From positions 744,001 to 808,000 of the forward strand of contig NZ_FOIB01000001.1 of the NCBI RefSeq assembly GCF_900111765.1: DNA of 64,000 nucleotides, written 5' to 3'. This document shows, one piece after another, positions 46,047 through 57,092 of this stretch (its first letter is position 1; each line of letters begins with the position of its first letter). The translations under genes and the position numbers were made by a program. This DNA is from Myxococcus fulvus (GTDB taxonomy: Bacteria > Myxococcota > Myxococcia > Myxococcales > Myxococcaceae). Under the pieces are notes generated by a model. That model saw only the letters and a list, made by a program, of their open reading frames with translations, ran no database searches and was not told the origin of the DNA.

Positions 46047-46862
46047 TCAGCGCGGGCTCGCCATCGCGCGCGCCACGGCCTTCACGTGGGCTCGCACCAG
46101 CTCGCGCGAGGCCAGCAGGTCCGTGGCGTTGTCGGGCGTGTAGCCCAGGCACAGCACCACGTCGTCCTCGGGCGAAGCGCGCACCCCGAGCTTCATGTAG
46201 TCGAGCATTCGCGGCACGGGCTCGCCCTCCGTGTCCTTCGTGAAGCGACCGAAGACGCCCGCCTTCGGGTCCCTGCGCGGCGCCGTCTCCTTCAGCGCGA
46301 ACAGCTTCCGCACCGCCGCCAGCACCGCGGGCTGCTCCACCATCTGCTCCGGCCGCGCCGGCCCACCCAGCTCCCACTCCAACAGCCGCAGGCAGCCACG
46401 CACGTACTCCACATCCGTGATGACCAGCCCATACAGATACCAGTCCGCGCACGCCGCCTGGACCAGCCGCGCCTGCCCGTCCGTCAGCCACCCGAACGAC
46501 GGACACGTGAACGTCTCACACACCGACGAGCGATACACGCCGCAGTCGCGCAGGTCCGTCCCACCCGTCGCCAGCGGATGCCCCAGGCACCCCACCTGCT
46601 TGCGGTCCTTGTCCAGGAACCCCAGCAGCGGACACACCCGGACCGCCGGGAACATCGGCGCCGCGCGACGCGCGTCCACCAGCTCCTTCGCCGCCGCGCT
46701 CCAGGCAGAGGCCTCGTACGGCACCCGACGCAGCCGCTCGGTCTGCATCGCGAGCTGCTCCATCAGCGCCCCGCGCGAGTGGTCCCGGAAGTTGTAGAGG
46801 CCACAGCAGGCGCCACACGAGGCGCCCCCACCGGGCTGGCAGAGGTGGAAAGAGACAGACAC
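46047..46862 (-). CDS. Cysteine-cluster protein (YkgJ-like metal-binding)
   Basis: A 271-residue protein starting at GTG. Near the N-terminus is C-x6-C-G-A-C-C, then C-P-L-L, V-G-C-L-G-H-P, D-C-G-V-Y, V-C-E-T-F-T-C-P-S-F. This run of Cys within about 110 residues matches the YkgJ/UPF0153 class, proposed to hold an iron-sulphur cluster or zinc. The rest is helical. There is no signal peptide, so it should act in the cytoplasm. The GTG is the only start that keeps the first cysteine motif; the ribosome-binding site is weak. Function unknown. Confidence 0.75.
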   Translation of the reverse strand: MSVSFHLCQPGGGASCGACCGLYNFRDHSRGALMEQLAMQTERLRRVPYEASAWSAAAKELVDARRAAPMFPAVRVCPLLGFLDKDRKQVGCLGHPLATGGTDLRDCGVYRSSVCETFTCPSFGWLTDGQARLVQAACADWYLYGLVITDVEYVRGCLRLLEWELGGPARPEQMVEQPAVLAAVRKLFALKETAPRRDPKAGVFGRFTKDTEGEPVPRMLDYMKLGVRASPEDDVVLCLGYTPDNATDLLASRELVRAHVKAVARAMASPR

Positions 46863-46980
46863 CCTTCACATCTTACGAGCACCAACGATTAATGCAGCCG
46901 AAACGTAGCGAGCGAGCAGTCGTTTCACACACTCAGAGCAGACGGCCAGGCGTCGGAGTGTGAAGCTCGAGTGGGTCGCT

Positions 46981-48786
<1,806 letters not shown>

Positions 48787-48808
48787 GCCCGCGTTGTTAG
48801 CAGGAGCG

Positions 48809-49066
48809 CTACCAGGAGGCGATGGCCTCGTCGAAGTCCACGGCCTCCTCGTCGTCGTCGCGGGGCTCGTGCGTTCGCAGTGCGGAACGTCGCCACCGCT
48901 TGCCAGGACCGCGAGGCGTCTGGTGTCGCTCGCCCAGGACCTCCAGCAGGCCGGACGTCATCGCCGCTTCACCCTGGCCCTCCAGTCGCGTGGGGCGCCG
49001 CAAGCGCCCCAGGAGGCGTCGCCGCGCCGGGCCCGAATCCCAGTTCGAAGATGTTGTGCTCCACAT
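48809..49066 (-). CDS. Small hypothetical protein upstream of the acyl-CoA dehydrogenase
   Basis: An 85-residue protein: basic N-terminal half ([10 protein letters not shown]) and acidic C-terminus ([13 protein letters not shown]). GGAGCAGGAG precedes the ATG and codon use looks genuine. No family recognised. The 22-base gap suggests co-transcription with the dehydrogenase gene. Confidence 0.55.
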   Translation of the reverse strand: MWSTTSSNWDSGPARRRLLGRLRRPTRLEGQGEAAMTSGLLEVLGERHQTPRGPGKRWRRSALRTHEPRDDDEEAVDFDEAIASW

Positions 49067-49310
49067 GACACGCTCCTGCTCCGGGAGGCACCCGCTGAGG
49101 CTTGCACGTACGACTCCTCAACTTGGGTCTGCCCTCCAGTCCGTGCCATGTGGGGAGCACTCGCCCCCTCGCCGGCCGCAGGCTGGACGACATGGAGACC
49201 GAGCGCCTGTCCGCTCGTCCCCTGGGCACGAACGACCGCTCACCTGGCCGCGTTGACCGTTCACCGGCCTCGTCTCCGATTGCGCTGTCCGCTGGCGGAT
49301 AACCCGGCGC

Positions 49311-50453
49311 ATGCGACGCATGCTCCTGCTGCTGCTGGCGATGGCGGTGTGGGTTCCCTCCCTGCAACTGGGGTTTCGTCCCGACAACCCCCGGGACTGG
49401 GTGCCGGCGCTCGCCGCGCGGCAGCGGGCCCTGGCCCTGGTGGTGGACGGCCCCGCGCGCGACGTGCTGCGTCGGTCCAATCCAGAGTGGGACCTGATGG
49501 CGCGCACCTTCTCCGTGCTCGCCTTCGCGAACCTGGCGCTCCACGAGCCGGAGAAGAAGGCGGACCACCTGGCCGTCGTCGACACGCTCATCACGCGCAC
49601 GCTGGAGGACGAGCGCGGCGGGGTGGACACGTTCCTCCTGCCGTACGTGCACGCCGCGCCGTTCCGGGACGCAGGGGGACGCAGCCTCTTCATCGACGGC
49701 GAGGTGGCGCTGATGCTCGCGGCGCGACAACTGGTGGAGCCGCGCGAGGCGTGGGCGTGGCCGCTGCGCGAGCGGGTGGACCGCGTGGCGGCGCAGCTGG
49801 AGCGGGCCCCGCTGCTCTCGGCGGAGAGCTATCCCGACGAGGGGTGGATTTTCTGCAACACCGTGGCGCTCGCCGCGCTGCGCCTGTCCGATGCGGTGGA
49901 TGGCCGCAGCCATGCCTCGCTGCGCGAGCGGTGGGTGCGCTTGGCGCGCGAGCACCTGATGGACGCGCGCACCGGGCTGCTCGTCTCCAGCTTCACCTAT
50001 GAAGGCGCGACGCGGGACGGGCCCGAGGGCTCCTCGCTGTGGCTCGCCGCGCACATGCTCCAGCTGGTCGATGCCGACTTCGCGCGTGAGCAGTTCGAGC
50101 GCGCCCGGGAGCTGTTCATCGGCGAGCGCCTGGGCTTCGCCTGGGCGGCGGAGTGGCCCTTGTCGGACGCTCGCGCGGAGGACATCGACTCCGGTCCGAC
50201 GATTCCGCTGGTGAACGCGAACGCGGGCTCGAGCGGCCTGGCGCTGGTGGCGGCCTCGGCCTTCGGCGACGAGTCGCTCTTGAGGGGGCTGTCCACCAGC
50301 CTGCGCTTCGCCGCGTTCCCCATCCTGGAGGACGGCGGCCTGCGCTTCGCGGCGGGCAACCCGCTGGCCGATGCCGTGTTGCTGTACTCCCTGACGCAAG
50401 GTCCGCTGTGGCGGCGAGCGCTGTCACCGCGAATGCTGGAGGCCCACCGATGA
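49311..50453 (+). CDS. Exported or membrane-anchored helical-barrel protein
   Basis: A 380-residue protein with an N-terminal hydrophobic segment (M-R-R-M-L-L-L-L-L-A-M-A-V-W). The rest is alpha-helical with aromatic and acidic loops such as Y-P-D-E-G-W-I-F-C-N-T and F-T-Y-E-G-A-T-R-D-G-P-E-G-S-S-L-W, which fit an (alpha/alpha)6 barrel like those of glycoside hydrolases or linalool dehydratase-like proteins. That fold call is tentative and no catalytic residues are certain. The following small membrane gene overlaps by 4 bases, so the two are made together. Confidence 0.7.
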   Translation: MRRMLLLLLAMAVWVPSLQLGFRPDNPRDWVPALAARQRALALVVDGPARDVLRRSNPEWDLMARTFSVLAFANLALHEPEKKADHLAVVDTLITRTLEDERGGVDTFLLPYVHAAPFRDAGGRSLFIDGEVALMLAARQLVEPREAWAWPLRERVDRVAAQLERAPLLSAESYPDEGWIFCNTVALAALRLSDAVDGRSHASLRERWVRLAREHLMDARTGLLVSSFTYEGATRDGPEGSSLWLAAHMLQLVDADFAREQFERARELFIGERLGFAWAAEWPLSDARAEDIDSGPTIPLVNANAGSSGLALVAASAFGDESLLRGLSTSLRFAAFPILEDGGLRFAAGNPLADAVLLYSLTQGPLWRRALSPRMLEAHR

Positions 50454-50713
50454 TGCTCACCCGGATGTCGCGCGCGCCCATGGTCCTCATGGCGCTGGCG
50501 TTGGTCGCCGTCTTCCTGCTGCTGCACCTGGCGGGAGGCCGGCAGTATGTCGGCCTGCTGTCGGGCACCCGCGTGGGGGGCGCGCCCGAGCTCGTCTTCG
50601 GGCTCTTGTACGCGCTCACGTGGTTCGGCGCCGTGCTGCTGGCGCCCATCCTGCTTCTGGCCGGCCTCGCGGACGCGGCGCTGCCCGGGCCGCCTCCCGC
50701 GAAGCGACGCTGA
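50450..50713 (+). CDS. Small membrane protein with two helices
   Basis: An 87-residue protein with two membrane helices (about 11-28 and 46-72) and a basic C-terminus (P-P-P-A-K-R-R). The ATG overlaps the stop of the helical-barrel gene (ATGA), implying a shared function. No family recognised. Confidence 0.7.
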   Translation: MMLTRMSRAPMVLMALALVAVFLLLHLAGGRQYVGLLSGTRVGGAPELVFGLLYALTWFGAVLLAPILLLAGLADAALPGPPPAKRR

Positions 50714-50716
50714 GCC

Positions 50717-51265
50717 TCAGTGGCTCAAGCGCTCGGTCAGCCAGACGCGCACGTAGGACCAGTCCCGGCGCGCCGTGGCCTGGGACACCTCGAGCGCCAC
50801 GGCCGTGTCGGACAGGCTCAGGCCCGCGAAGTAGCGCAGCTCCACCAGCCGCGCGAGCCGGGGCTGGAAGGACTCCAGCTCCGCCAGGGCCTCCTCCAAC
50901 TGGAGCACCTCCAGCTCGGCGCCCGCCGGGGCTTCGTCTCCCAGGTGACGCAGGCTCACCCGCTCGCGCCTCGCCGCGCGACGCAGCAGGAGCGGCGCCC
51001 GGGCCCGGTCCACCAGGACCTTCCGCATGGCGCGCGACGCGGCGCACAGGAAGCGGGGACGGGACTCCGGGGTGACGCCCGCCGCGAACAGCCGCGCCCA
51101 GGCCTCCTCCACCAGCCGTACGGGGTGCAGGGGCGTGAGCTCGGACACCTCCGGCGAGAGCTTCCACTGGAGCTCCCGACAGGCCGCCGCCATCAGCGCA
51201 TCCCGAGCGCCCGAGTCCTCTTCCCCCGCCCCTTCCAACAACTCCGCCAGCTCCGCCGTGCTCAT
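50717..51265 (-). CDS. ECF-type RNA polymerase sigma factor
   Basis: A 182-residue sigma factor with degenerate region 2 (E-L-Q-W-K-L-S, H-P-V-R-L-V-E-E-A-W-A-R-L) and clear region 4 (F-Q-P-R-L-A-R-L-V-E-L-R-Y-F-A-G-L-S-L-S-D-T-A-V-A-L-E). It resembles the ECF subfamily common in Myxobacteria and Acidobacteria. No anti-sigma factor is adjacent. GAGGGGG precedes the ATG. The 491 bases upstream are gene-free and face the chemoreceptor fusion gene, a possible target. Confidence 0.85.
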   Translation of the reverse strand: MSTAELAELLEGAGEEDSGARDALMAAACRELQWKLSPEVSELTPLHPVRLVEEAWARLFAAGVTPESRPRFLCAASRAMRKVLVDRARAPLLLRRAARRERVSLRHLGDEAPAGAELEVLQLEEALAELESFQPRLARLVELRYFAGLSLSDTAVALEVSQATARRDWSYVRVWLTERLSH

Positions 51266-51756
51266 GTATCCCCCTCGGTCCTACCTGGACCGCCCCCGGA
51301 ACCATCTCCGTGCTCCTTCTTAACGACGGATTAGCCGGAAATCCTTGAGCGGCCGGAAGTAACCCTCACCAGGCAACAATCCCACCGGGGCAGGTGGGGA
51401 GGCCGTCCGGGCCGTTGACGCGCTCGGCGGAGGGCCTCTTCGGGGCCAACCCCCGAGACAGCGTGTCGACATGAATACAGGCATGACTCAGCTCACGGCT
51501 TGTTCGTGATTGGCTCGCGTGGCACGAGTTTGTTCCATGTAGACAGTGGAGCACTGTTCCAAGTGTCGACAGCTGCCTCGGGCTTGCTCACCCGTCGAGG
51601 AGGAGCAGGCGGGCGGGGTGGGGTGGACCCGTTTACAGCGATGTCTCGAACGCACGAGCATTGCCACACATGTCTTGGTCTTTTGTCTCGCAGCGCGTGT
51701 CGTCGTCGTGTCGTGTCTCGCGTCGCGGTCCTCCTGTTTCAAGAGGGCGTCACCCC
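51266..51756. other. Long divergent intergenic region
   Basis: 491 bases between divergent starts, among the longest gene-free stretches here. It includes less GC-rich patches at about 51300-51390 and 51475-51560. AAGAGGG at 51738-51744 is the likely ribosome-binding site of the receptor gene. Short frames here look non-coding. Promoters for both genes must lie inside, but I cannot fix them. Confidence 0.5.
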
Positions 51757-53838
51757 GTGGCGGGGTCCACGCGTTGGCTGATGCTGCTGTCCTGGATGCT
51801 GGTGCTGACGTGGAGCGCCGAGTCCCAGGCTCAGGCTCGCGTCGCGAGCGTCATGGAGCTGAAGGACGGGTGGCTCTACCGATGGGGAGACTCGCCGCTG
51901 GCGCCGGACGGCGTGCCCACATGGGCGAAGGAGCCCGACAAGGTCGACTGGAAGTCGATGGAGGCGCTGAAGGTCCCGCCGGGCCGGGAAGCGCACACGA
52001 TGTTGTGGGTGAGCATCCCCGTTCCCCAGGGAGGGTGGGGTGAGCCGGCGCTCATGTTGGGGTCGGTGACCAACGCGTACGAGGTCTACGTCGACGGCCA
52101 GCGCGTCTACTCGAACGGGAAGCTGAACCCGTCGGGGACCGAGGTGCGCGAGTCCATCTGGGCGCAGCTGATTCCGCTGCCCGCCTCCGCGCAGGGCTCA
52201 CGGGTGCTGCTGCGCATCCAGAGCAGCACGGCGGCCATGGGGGTGAGCCAGCACGCGCGGGTGGGGCCTCGACACGAGCTGTTGGCGCGGGTGGTGCGCA
52301 CGGGGCTGGGCTGTCTCATCACCGGCAACCTGCTGCTGGTCGTCGCGCAAATCGCGCTGGGCATGTCGCTGCTGGGGCGACAGCGGCGCATGCTGGTGGC
52401 GCTCGGCGTGTTCTCCGGCGGCGCGGGCGTGCTGCTGGTGGGCATGAGCGGGGTGGTGAGCGCGGTGTGGGGCGTGGAGCTGTCGCTGTGGCGCGCCACC
52501 TTCCTCGCGGCCTACTGCGTGCTGCCGGGGCTGGGCTGGTTCATCCAGGAGGGCATCCTGGAGGGACGCGCGCGCTGGTTCAGCGGGGTGGTGTGGGCGG
52601 TGACGGTGCTCGCCGCGCTGCAGACCGTGGTGGCCATGGTGGACCTGGGGACGGCGAGCCGGCTGTTCCAGGTGCTCATGCTGTACTCCATCCCGGTCCT
52701 GCTGACGTACGTCAGCGTCGCGGTGGTGGCCGCGTTCCGGGGCAACATCGACGCGCGCATCTTCAGCGCGGGCCTGGGTGTGCTCACCCTGGTCCTGGTG
52801 GCGGCGATGATGCCGCTGTTGGGCTGGGTGAAGATGGATGGGATGTTCATCCACTGGGGCTTCCTCGCCTTCACCGCGTCGCTGGTGGGAATCGTCGCGC
52901 GGCGCTCCTCGCACGTGGTGCGCTCGCTGTCGTCGCACGCGAACCAGCTGGAGGCGCGGCGCAAGGACGTGCGCGAGCTGGCCGAGGGCATGGGCACTGG
53001 CGCCGGCGAGCTGGCCACGGTGGTGCAGCAGCTGCGCACCTCGAGCGAGGAGCAGACGGACGGCATCGGCCGTCAGGCGACGGCGCTCAAGGAGCTGGAG
53101 CAGACGGTGCAGGAGATTCGCCAGGGCTCGCTGGTGACGGCGGACAAGGCCCGTGTGCTGGCCGAGTCCATCGTCGCCGCGGAGGAGGCGGGACGCGATG
53201 GCGGCGCGGCGTTGGACAAGACGCTGGCGAACCTGGAGGCCATCCGCGAGGAGGTGTCGGAGATGGCGCGGCGCATCCTCGCGCTCGATGAGCGGACGCG
53301 GGAGATTGCCGGCATCGTCGACACGGTGAAGGGCCTGGCGGACCAGTCCAACATGCTCGCGGTGAACGCGGCCATCGAGGCGGCGCGCAGCGGCGAGCAC
53401 GGCCGGGGCTTCAGCGTGGTGTCGCGCGAGGTGCGCAGCCTCGCGGACCAGTCCATCCTGGCGACCCAGCGCATCCGCGAGGTGCTCGAGGGCGTGAGCG
53501 GCAGCATGCGCGAGGCCGCGAAGATGAGCGAGCAGGGCGAGCAGCGCGTCCGGGTGAGCGTGGAGGCGGTGCGCGTCTCCGGCACGCAGCTGCGCAAGCT
53601 CGCGGGCATCATCGGCGACACGAGCAACAGCGTGCGGCAGATTTCAGCGGCCGTGTCGCAGCAGGACGCGGGCACGTCCCAGATCGCCGTGGCCATCCAG
53701 GACATGTCGGGGCAGATGCAGCAGACGCTGCGCGTCGTCGAGGAGACGCGCAACGTGACGCGCTCGGTGCAGACGCTGGCGGAGAGCATGGCCGGCTCGG
53801 CGCGCAAGGCGATTCAGTCCGGCACGCTGGGCAGCTGA
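51757..53838 (+). CDS. 7TM-DISM-like receptor fused to a chemotaxis signalling domain
   Basis: A 693-residue protein from GTG at 51757. After a signal peptide, a periplasmic beta-sandwich (about 30-180) resembles the 7TMR-DISM extracellular domain. Seven hydrophobic helices follow (about 185-400), then a cytoplasmic coiled coil with the methyl-accepting tip sequence N-M-L-A-V-N-A-A-I-E-A-A-R-S-G-E-H-G-R-G-F. Ordinary chemoreceptors have two helices and a HAMP domain; here seven helices join the signalling domain and no HAMP is visible. It should sense an extracellular ligand and talk to a CheA/CheW array, but no che genes are nearby. Confidence 0.85.
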   Translation: MAGSTRWLMLLSWMLVLTWSAESQAQARVASVMELKDGWLYRWGDSPLAPDGVPTWAKEPDKVDWKSMEALKVPPGREAHTMLWVSIPVPQGGWGEPALMLGSVTNAYEVYVDGQRVYSNGKLNPSGTEVRESIWAQLIPLPASAQGSRVLLRIQSSTAAMGVSQHARVGPRHELLARVVRTGLGCLITGNLLLVVAQIALGMSLLGRQRRMLVALGVFSGGAGVLLVGMSGVVSAVWGVELSLWRATFLAAYCVLPGLGWFIQEGILEGRARWFSGVVWAVTVLAALQTVVAMVDLGTASRLFQVLMLYSIPVLLTYVSVAVVAAFRGNIDARIFSAGLGVLTLVLVAAMMPLLGWVKMDGMFIHWGFLAFTASLVGIVARRSSHVVRSLSSHANQLEARRKDVRELAEGMGTGAGELATVVQQLRTSSEEQTDGIGRQATALKELEQTVQEIRQGSLVTADKARVLAESIVAAEEAGRDGGAALDKTLANLEAIREEVSEMARRILALDERTREIAGIVDTVKGLADQSNMLAVNAAIEAARSGEHGRGFSVVSREVRSLADQSILATQRIREVLEGVSGSMREAAKMSEQGEQRVRVSVEAVRVSGTQLRKLAGIIGDTSNSVRQISAAVSQQDAGTSQIAVAIQDMSGQMQQTLRVVEETRNVTRSVQTLAESMAGSARKAIQSGTLGS

Positions 53839-53848
53839 GTCCGTGGGG

Positions 53849-53878
53849 CTCGTCCACGCTCTTGGCGGCGTGGACGAG
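53849..53878. terminator. Hairpin between convergent genes
   Basis: A perfect 11-bp stem CTCGTCCACGC/GCGTGGACGAG with an 8-base loop, 11 bases after the receptor stop. No T-tract on either side. Confidence 0.5.
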
Positions 53879-53893
53879 AAGGGTGGAGCGGCC

Positions 53894-54193
53894 TCAGTGG
53901 GCGGCTTCACCGCCGCCGCACAGGCCGCTCCAGTAGTAGTAATAGGGCGTGGGCGTGGTGTCGCCCCAGGTCTGGATGACGCCGCGGCACTTGCAGATGA
54001 CCACGCCGGTGGGCTCGCCGCTCATCGAGGGGTCCGCGTAGTAGTAGTACTCCCAGGCCGTCGTCCCGTCGCAGACGTCGCTGGCGCTCCGGACCGCGTC
54101 GTCCTGGACCTGCTCCTCGCCCTCGGGAGCGACTCCACAGCCCGCGAGGATTCCAGCCGTCAGCATGACTCCGAGGAAGTTGCGTGGATGCAT
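53894..54193 (-). CDS. Small tyrosine-rich lipoprotein
   Basis: A 99-residue lipoprotein (lipobox L-A-G-C). The mature part has two tyrosine runs (W-E-Y-Y-Y-Y-A-D and P-Y-Y-Y-Y-W) and four Cys, including C-K-C. It may belong to the small secreted DUF6289-like class, but I am unsure. The upstream gene on the same strand also encodes a short lipoprotein. Confidence 0.7.
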   Translation of the reverse strand: MHPRNFLGVMLTAGILAGCGVAPEGEEQVQDDAVRSASDVCDGTTAWEYYYYADPSMSGEPTGVVICKCRGVIQTWGDTTPTPYYYYWSGLCGGGEAAH

Positions 54194-54249
54194 GTCGTGC
54201 TCCTTGAGGGTGAGGAACAGATGCTATTCCATGACGGATGCCATCGGGC

Positions 54250-54549
54250 TTACGGGTCGATGGGGGCGGGGCAGAGCGGGTGGAAGGGGCCACAGGCGAA
54301 GCGCTGGGTGCAGAATCCACCCCCCTGGGTGGGCCAGGCGTAGGCCATCCCCTCGGGGGCGCCGGGAGGACAGTCGAAGGTGTGCGAGTCGACCCGGCAC
54401 CAGTCCGCGGGGTCACACGTCCACGGGTCCGAGAGCCGCTGGGGCGTGGAGGTGTCGGGGGCTTCGGGGCTCCCGGCTTCGGAGCCCGGACCACAGGCCG
54501 TCAGGAAGAAGGCCACCACGACAACTCCACTTCGCTTCCGAAGGTTCAT
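54250..54549 (-). CDS. Small cysteine-rich lipoprotein
   Basis: A 99-residue lipoprotein (signal ends F-F-L-T-A-C). The mature part has six further Cys spread through W-T-C-D-P-A-D-W-C, F-D-C-P-P-G, F-C-T-Q-R-F-A-C and P-L-C-P, suggesting three disulphides. The start at 54549 removes a short upstream extension and begins the signal peptide. It lies 56 bases upstream of the tyrosine-rich lipoprotein gene and diverges from the hydroxyproline operon. Function unknown. Confidence 0.7.
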   Translation of the reverse strand: MNLRKRSGVVVVAFFLTACGPGSEAGSPEAPDTSTPQRLSDPWTCDPADWCRVDSHTFDCPPGAPEGMAYAWPTQGGGFCTQRFACGPFHPLCPAPIDP

Positions 54550-54761
54550 TGCGTGCTCCCTTTGCGTGAGGAAGCACAGCCTCTCCTGGAGGGCTGACAC
54601 GCAGCCAGGGAGTCGGCGTGGCCGGGTGCGTCATCCGGTGCTCGGGCCGTGTTGGCGCATTTGCGTGATTGCCACGCGGGTGTGGTCGAATCGCGCAAGA
54701 AACCGCGCTCCAGGACTCCTAGGGTGGCATCCGGGAGGCCCGGGTGGAGGGAGTGGTCCGC

Positions 54762-55697
54762 ATGCGGCGCATTCGAGTCATCGACAGTCATACAGGTGGA
54801 GAGCCCACGCGGGTGGTGACGGAGGGCGGCCCGGAGCTGGGCACGGGCGACCTGGCGAGCTTGCGCGAGCGGTTCCGGGAGCGCTTCGACGACTTCCGCA
54901 AGGCCATCGTCTGCGAGCCCCGGGGCTCGGACGTCATGGTGGGCGCGCTGCTGTGCCCGCCTGTCAGCCCCTCGAGCGTCGCGGGCATCATCTTCTTCAA
55001 CAACGTCGGTTACCTGGGCATGTGTGGCCACGGGACCATCGGCGTGGTGAAGACGCTGGAGCACCTGGGCCGCATCGGCCCCGGCGTGCACGCGCTGGAG
55101 ACGCCCGTGGGCGTGGTGAAGGCCACCCTGCATCCGGATGGGAGCGTCAGCATCGCCAACGTGCCGAGCTATCGATGGGCGCACGACGTGAAGGTGGACG
55201 TGCCCGGCCATGGCGTGGTGCACGGCGACATCGCGTGGGGTGGCAACTGGTTCTTCCTCTCGCGCGCGACGAACCCTCCGCTGGAGCTGGCGCGGGTGCC
55301 GTCGCTGCTCGCGTACACGTCCGCCATCAAGCAGGCGCTCGCGGACCAGGGAATCACCGGCGAGGGCGGCGCGGAGATCGACCACGTGGAGCTGTATGCG
55401 CCGTCGCCGACGCCGGGCGTGAATGCGCGCAACTTCGTGCTGTGTCCGGGGCTCGCGTATGACCGCTCGCCGTGCGGCACGGGGACGAGCGCCAAGGTGG
55501 CGTGTCTGGCCGCGGAGGGCTCGCTCGCCGAGGGCGACACGTGGGTGCAGGAGAGCATCATCGGCAGCCGCTTCCAGGCGCGCTACGTGCGTGATGGCGA
55601 CCGCGTCCTGCCCACGATTACGGGCACGGCTTCTGTCAACGCGGAGGCCACGCTGCTGGTGGACCCGAAGGACCCGTTCGCGTGGGGCATCGGATGA
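54762..55697 (+). CDS. lhpA: 4-hydroxyproline 2-epimerase
   Basis: A 311-residue proline-racemase-family enzyme converting trans-4-hydroxy-L-proline to cis-4-hydroxy-D-proline in the cytoplasm. The two catalytic cysteines are C88 (G-M-C-G-H-G-T) and C238 (S-P-C-G-T-G-T-S-A), and the start [13 protein letters not shown] is that of the epimerases. The neighbouring dehydrogenase, deaminase and semialdehyde dehydrogenase genes decide against proline racemase. GGAGGGAG lies ahead of the ATG. It is the first gene of a tightly packed operon; the next gene overlaps by 4 bases. Confidence 0.93.
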   Translation: MRRIRVIDSHTGGEPTRVVTEGGPELGTGDLASLRERFRERFDDFRKAIVCEPRGSDVMVGALLCPPVSPSSVAGIIFFNNVGYLGMCGHGTIGVVKTLEHLGRIGPGVHALETPVGVVKATLHPDGSVSIANVPSYRWAHDVKVDVPGHGVVHGDIAWGGNWFFLSRATNPPLELARVPSLLAYTSAIKQALADQGITGEGGAEIDHVELYAPSPTPGVNARNFVLCPGLAYDRSPCGTGTSAKVACLAAEGSLAEGDTWVQESIIGSRFQARYVRDGDRVLPTITGTASVNAEATLLVDPKDPFAWGIG

Positions 55698-56830
55698 GCG
55701 CCTTCGACTGCGTCATCGTCGGCGGTGGCATCGTCGGCGCGGCGCTCGCGGAGTCGCTGTCCACCGAGGGGATGTCCGTGGCGCTCGTCGAGGCGCGCTC
55801 CATCGGCACCGCGACCACCGCGTGCGGGATGGGTCACCTGGTCGCGATGGATGACAACGCGGCGGAGCTCGCGCTGACCGCGTACTCCGTCTCGCTCTGG
55901 CGACAGCTCTCGCAGGGGCTGCCGCGCACGGTGGAGTACGACGCGTGCGGCACCCTGTGGCTGGCGGCTGATGACGAGGAGATGGCCGCGGTCTCTGCGA
56001 AGGTCGCCAACTACCGTGCCGCGGGCGTGCGGGCCGAGGTGCTGGATGCGGCCGCGCTGTACGAGGCGGAGCCCTCGCTGGCGCCAGGGCTCGTCGGTGC
56101 GCTGCGGGTGCCGGATGACGCCGTGTTGTATCCGCCGGTGGCCGCGCGGACCTTCGCGCAGAGGGCGCAGGCGCGTGGGGCGAAGGTGATGACGGGATGT
56201 CTGGTCCGCGAGCTGCGGCCCGAGGGTGTCGTCCTGGCGAACGGGGAGGTGTTGAAGGCCGGGAGGGTGGTGCTCGCGGCGGGTGTGGCGAGTCCTTCGC
56301 TCTGTCCGGAGCTGCCCATCTCTCCTCGCAAGGGACACCTGCTCATCACCCGGCGCGGTGCTCCCGTGGTGCATCACCAGCTCGTGGAGCTGGGATATCT
56401 GAAGAGCGCGCATGGCACGGATGGCGCGTCGGTCGCGTTCAATGCGCAGCCTCGTGTCACCGGGCAGTTGCTGCTCGGGTCCTCGCGGCAGCCCGGGGAG
56501 GCGAGCCGTGAGGTGGAGGCCTCCATCCTGGAGCGCATGCTGAAGCGCGCGGCCATGTTCCTCCCGGGGCTCGATGGCTTGCAGGCGCTGCGCGTGTGGA
56601 CGGGGCTGCGTCCGGCGAGCCCGGATGGACTGCCGCTGCTGGGGGCGCATCCGGAGAAGCCGTGGCTGTGGCTGGCCTGTGGGCATGAGGGATTGGGCAT
56701 CACCACCGCCACGGGGAGCGCACGGCTGGTCGCGGACCAGATGCTCGGGCGGGTGAGCGCCATCGATGTGGCGGCGTACTCGCCCTCGCGCTTCCTGGGT
56801 GGGGCGGCTCGCGAGGTGGCGCATGCGTGA
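55694..56830 (+). CDS. D-hydroxyproline dehydrogenase, FAD subunit (glycine-oxidase-like)
   Basis: A 378-residue DAO-type flavoprotein. The FAD-binding motif [14 protein letters not shown] is at the N-terminus, and the C-terminal [15 protein letters not shown] is a family hallmark. It should oxidise cis-4-hydroxy-D-proline to 1-pyrroline-4-hydroxy-2-carboxylate. In heteromeric forms it works with a small ferredoxin-like subunit and a second flavin subunit, both encoded next. It overlaps the epimerase gene by 4 bases and the next gene by 8. Pseudomonas counterparts are among lhpB, lhpE and lhpF; I do not assign letters. Confidence 0.9.
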   Translation: MSAFDCVIVGGGIVGAALAESLSTEGMSVALVEARSIGTATTACGMGHLVAMDDNAAELALTAYSVSLWRQLSQGLPRTVEYDACGTLWLAADDEEMAAVSAKVANYRAAGVRAEVLDAAALYEAEPSLAPGLVGALRVPDDAVLYPPVAARTFAQRAQARGAKVMTGCLVRELRPEGVVLANGEVLKAGRVVLAAGVASPSLCPELPISPRKGHLLITRRGAPVVHHQLVELGYLKSAHGTDGASVAFNAQPRVTGQLLLGSSRQPGEASREVEASILERMLKRAAMFLPGLDGLQALRVWTGLRPASPDGLPLLGAHPEKPWLWLACGHEGLGITTATGSARLVADQMLGRVSAIDVAAYSPSRFLGGAAREVAHA

Positions 56831-57092
56831 GTCGTCACGCAAGGCACCTGCCTCCTTCACGCTGCGCATCAACGGGCAGGCCGTCACCGTTCCCTCGGGC
56901 ACCTCCGTGGCCGCGGCGCTCGCGATGACGGAGCGGTTCGTCAGCCGCGCGGACCTGGGCGGGCGTCCTCGAGGCCCGCTGTGCGGCATGGGCGTGTGCT
57001 TCGAGTGTCGGGCCACGGTCGACGGCGTGCCCGAGGTCCTCACGTGTCTGACGCCGTGTCGTGATGGCCAGGAGGTGGCGACCGATGCGTGA
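56823..57092 (+). CDS. D-hydroxyproline dehydrogenase, [2Fe-2S] small subunit
   Basis: An 89-residue ferredoxin-like protein of the HcnA type. Cluster ligands C54, C59 and C62 (C-G-M-G-V-C-F-E-C) and C75 (L-T-C) form the plant-type C-x4-C-x2-C-x12-C pattern. It should carry electrons between the two flavin subunits. It overlaps both neighbours by 8 bases, consistent with fixed stoichiometry. Confidence 0.9.
   Translation: MRESSRKAPASFTLRINGQAVTVPSGTSVAAALAMTERFVSRADLGGRPRGPLCGMGVCFECRATVDGVPEVLTCLTPCRDGQEVATDA

Noticed and set aside
51488..51742. Small minus-strand gene in the ECF/receptor gap
   Set aside because: The frame is rich in Arg, Thr and Cys without a ribosome-binding site or G/C-biased third positions.
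54550..54761. A sigma-54 promoter for the hydroxyproline operon
   Set aside because: GG and GC pairs are present near TTGGCGCATTTGC but the spacing is wrong for a -24/-12 element.
54762..55697. Proline racemase
   Set aside because: Both catalytic cysteines occur in racemases and epimerases; the operon context supports the hydroxyproline epimerase.
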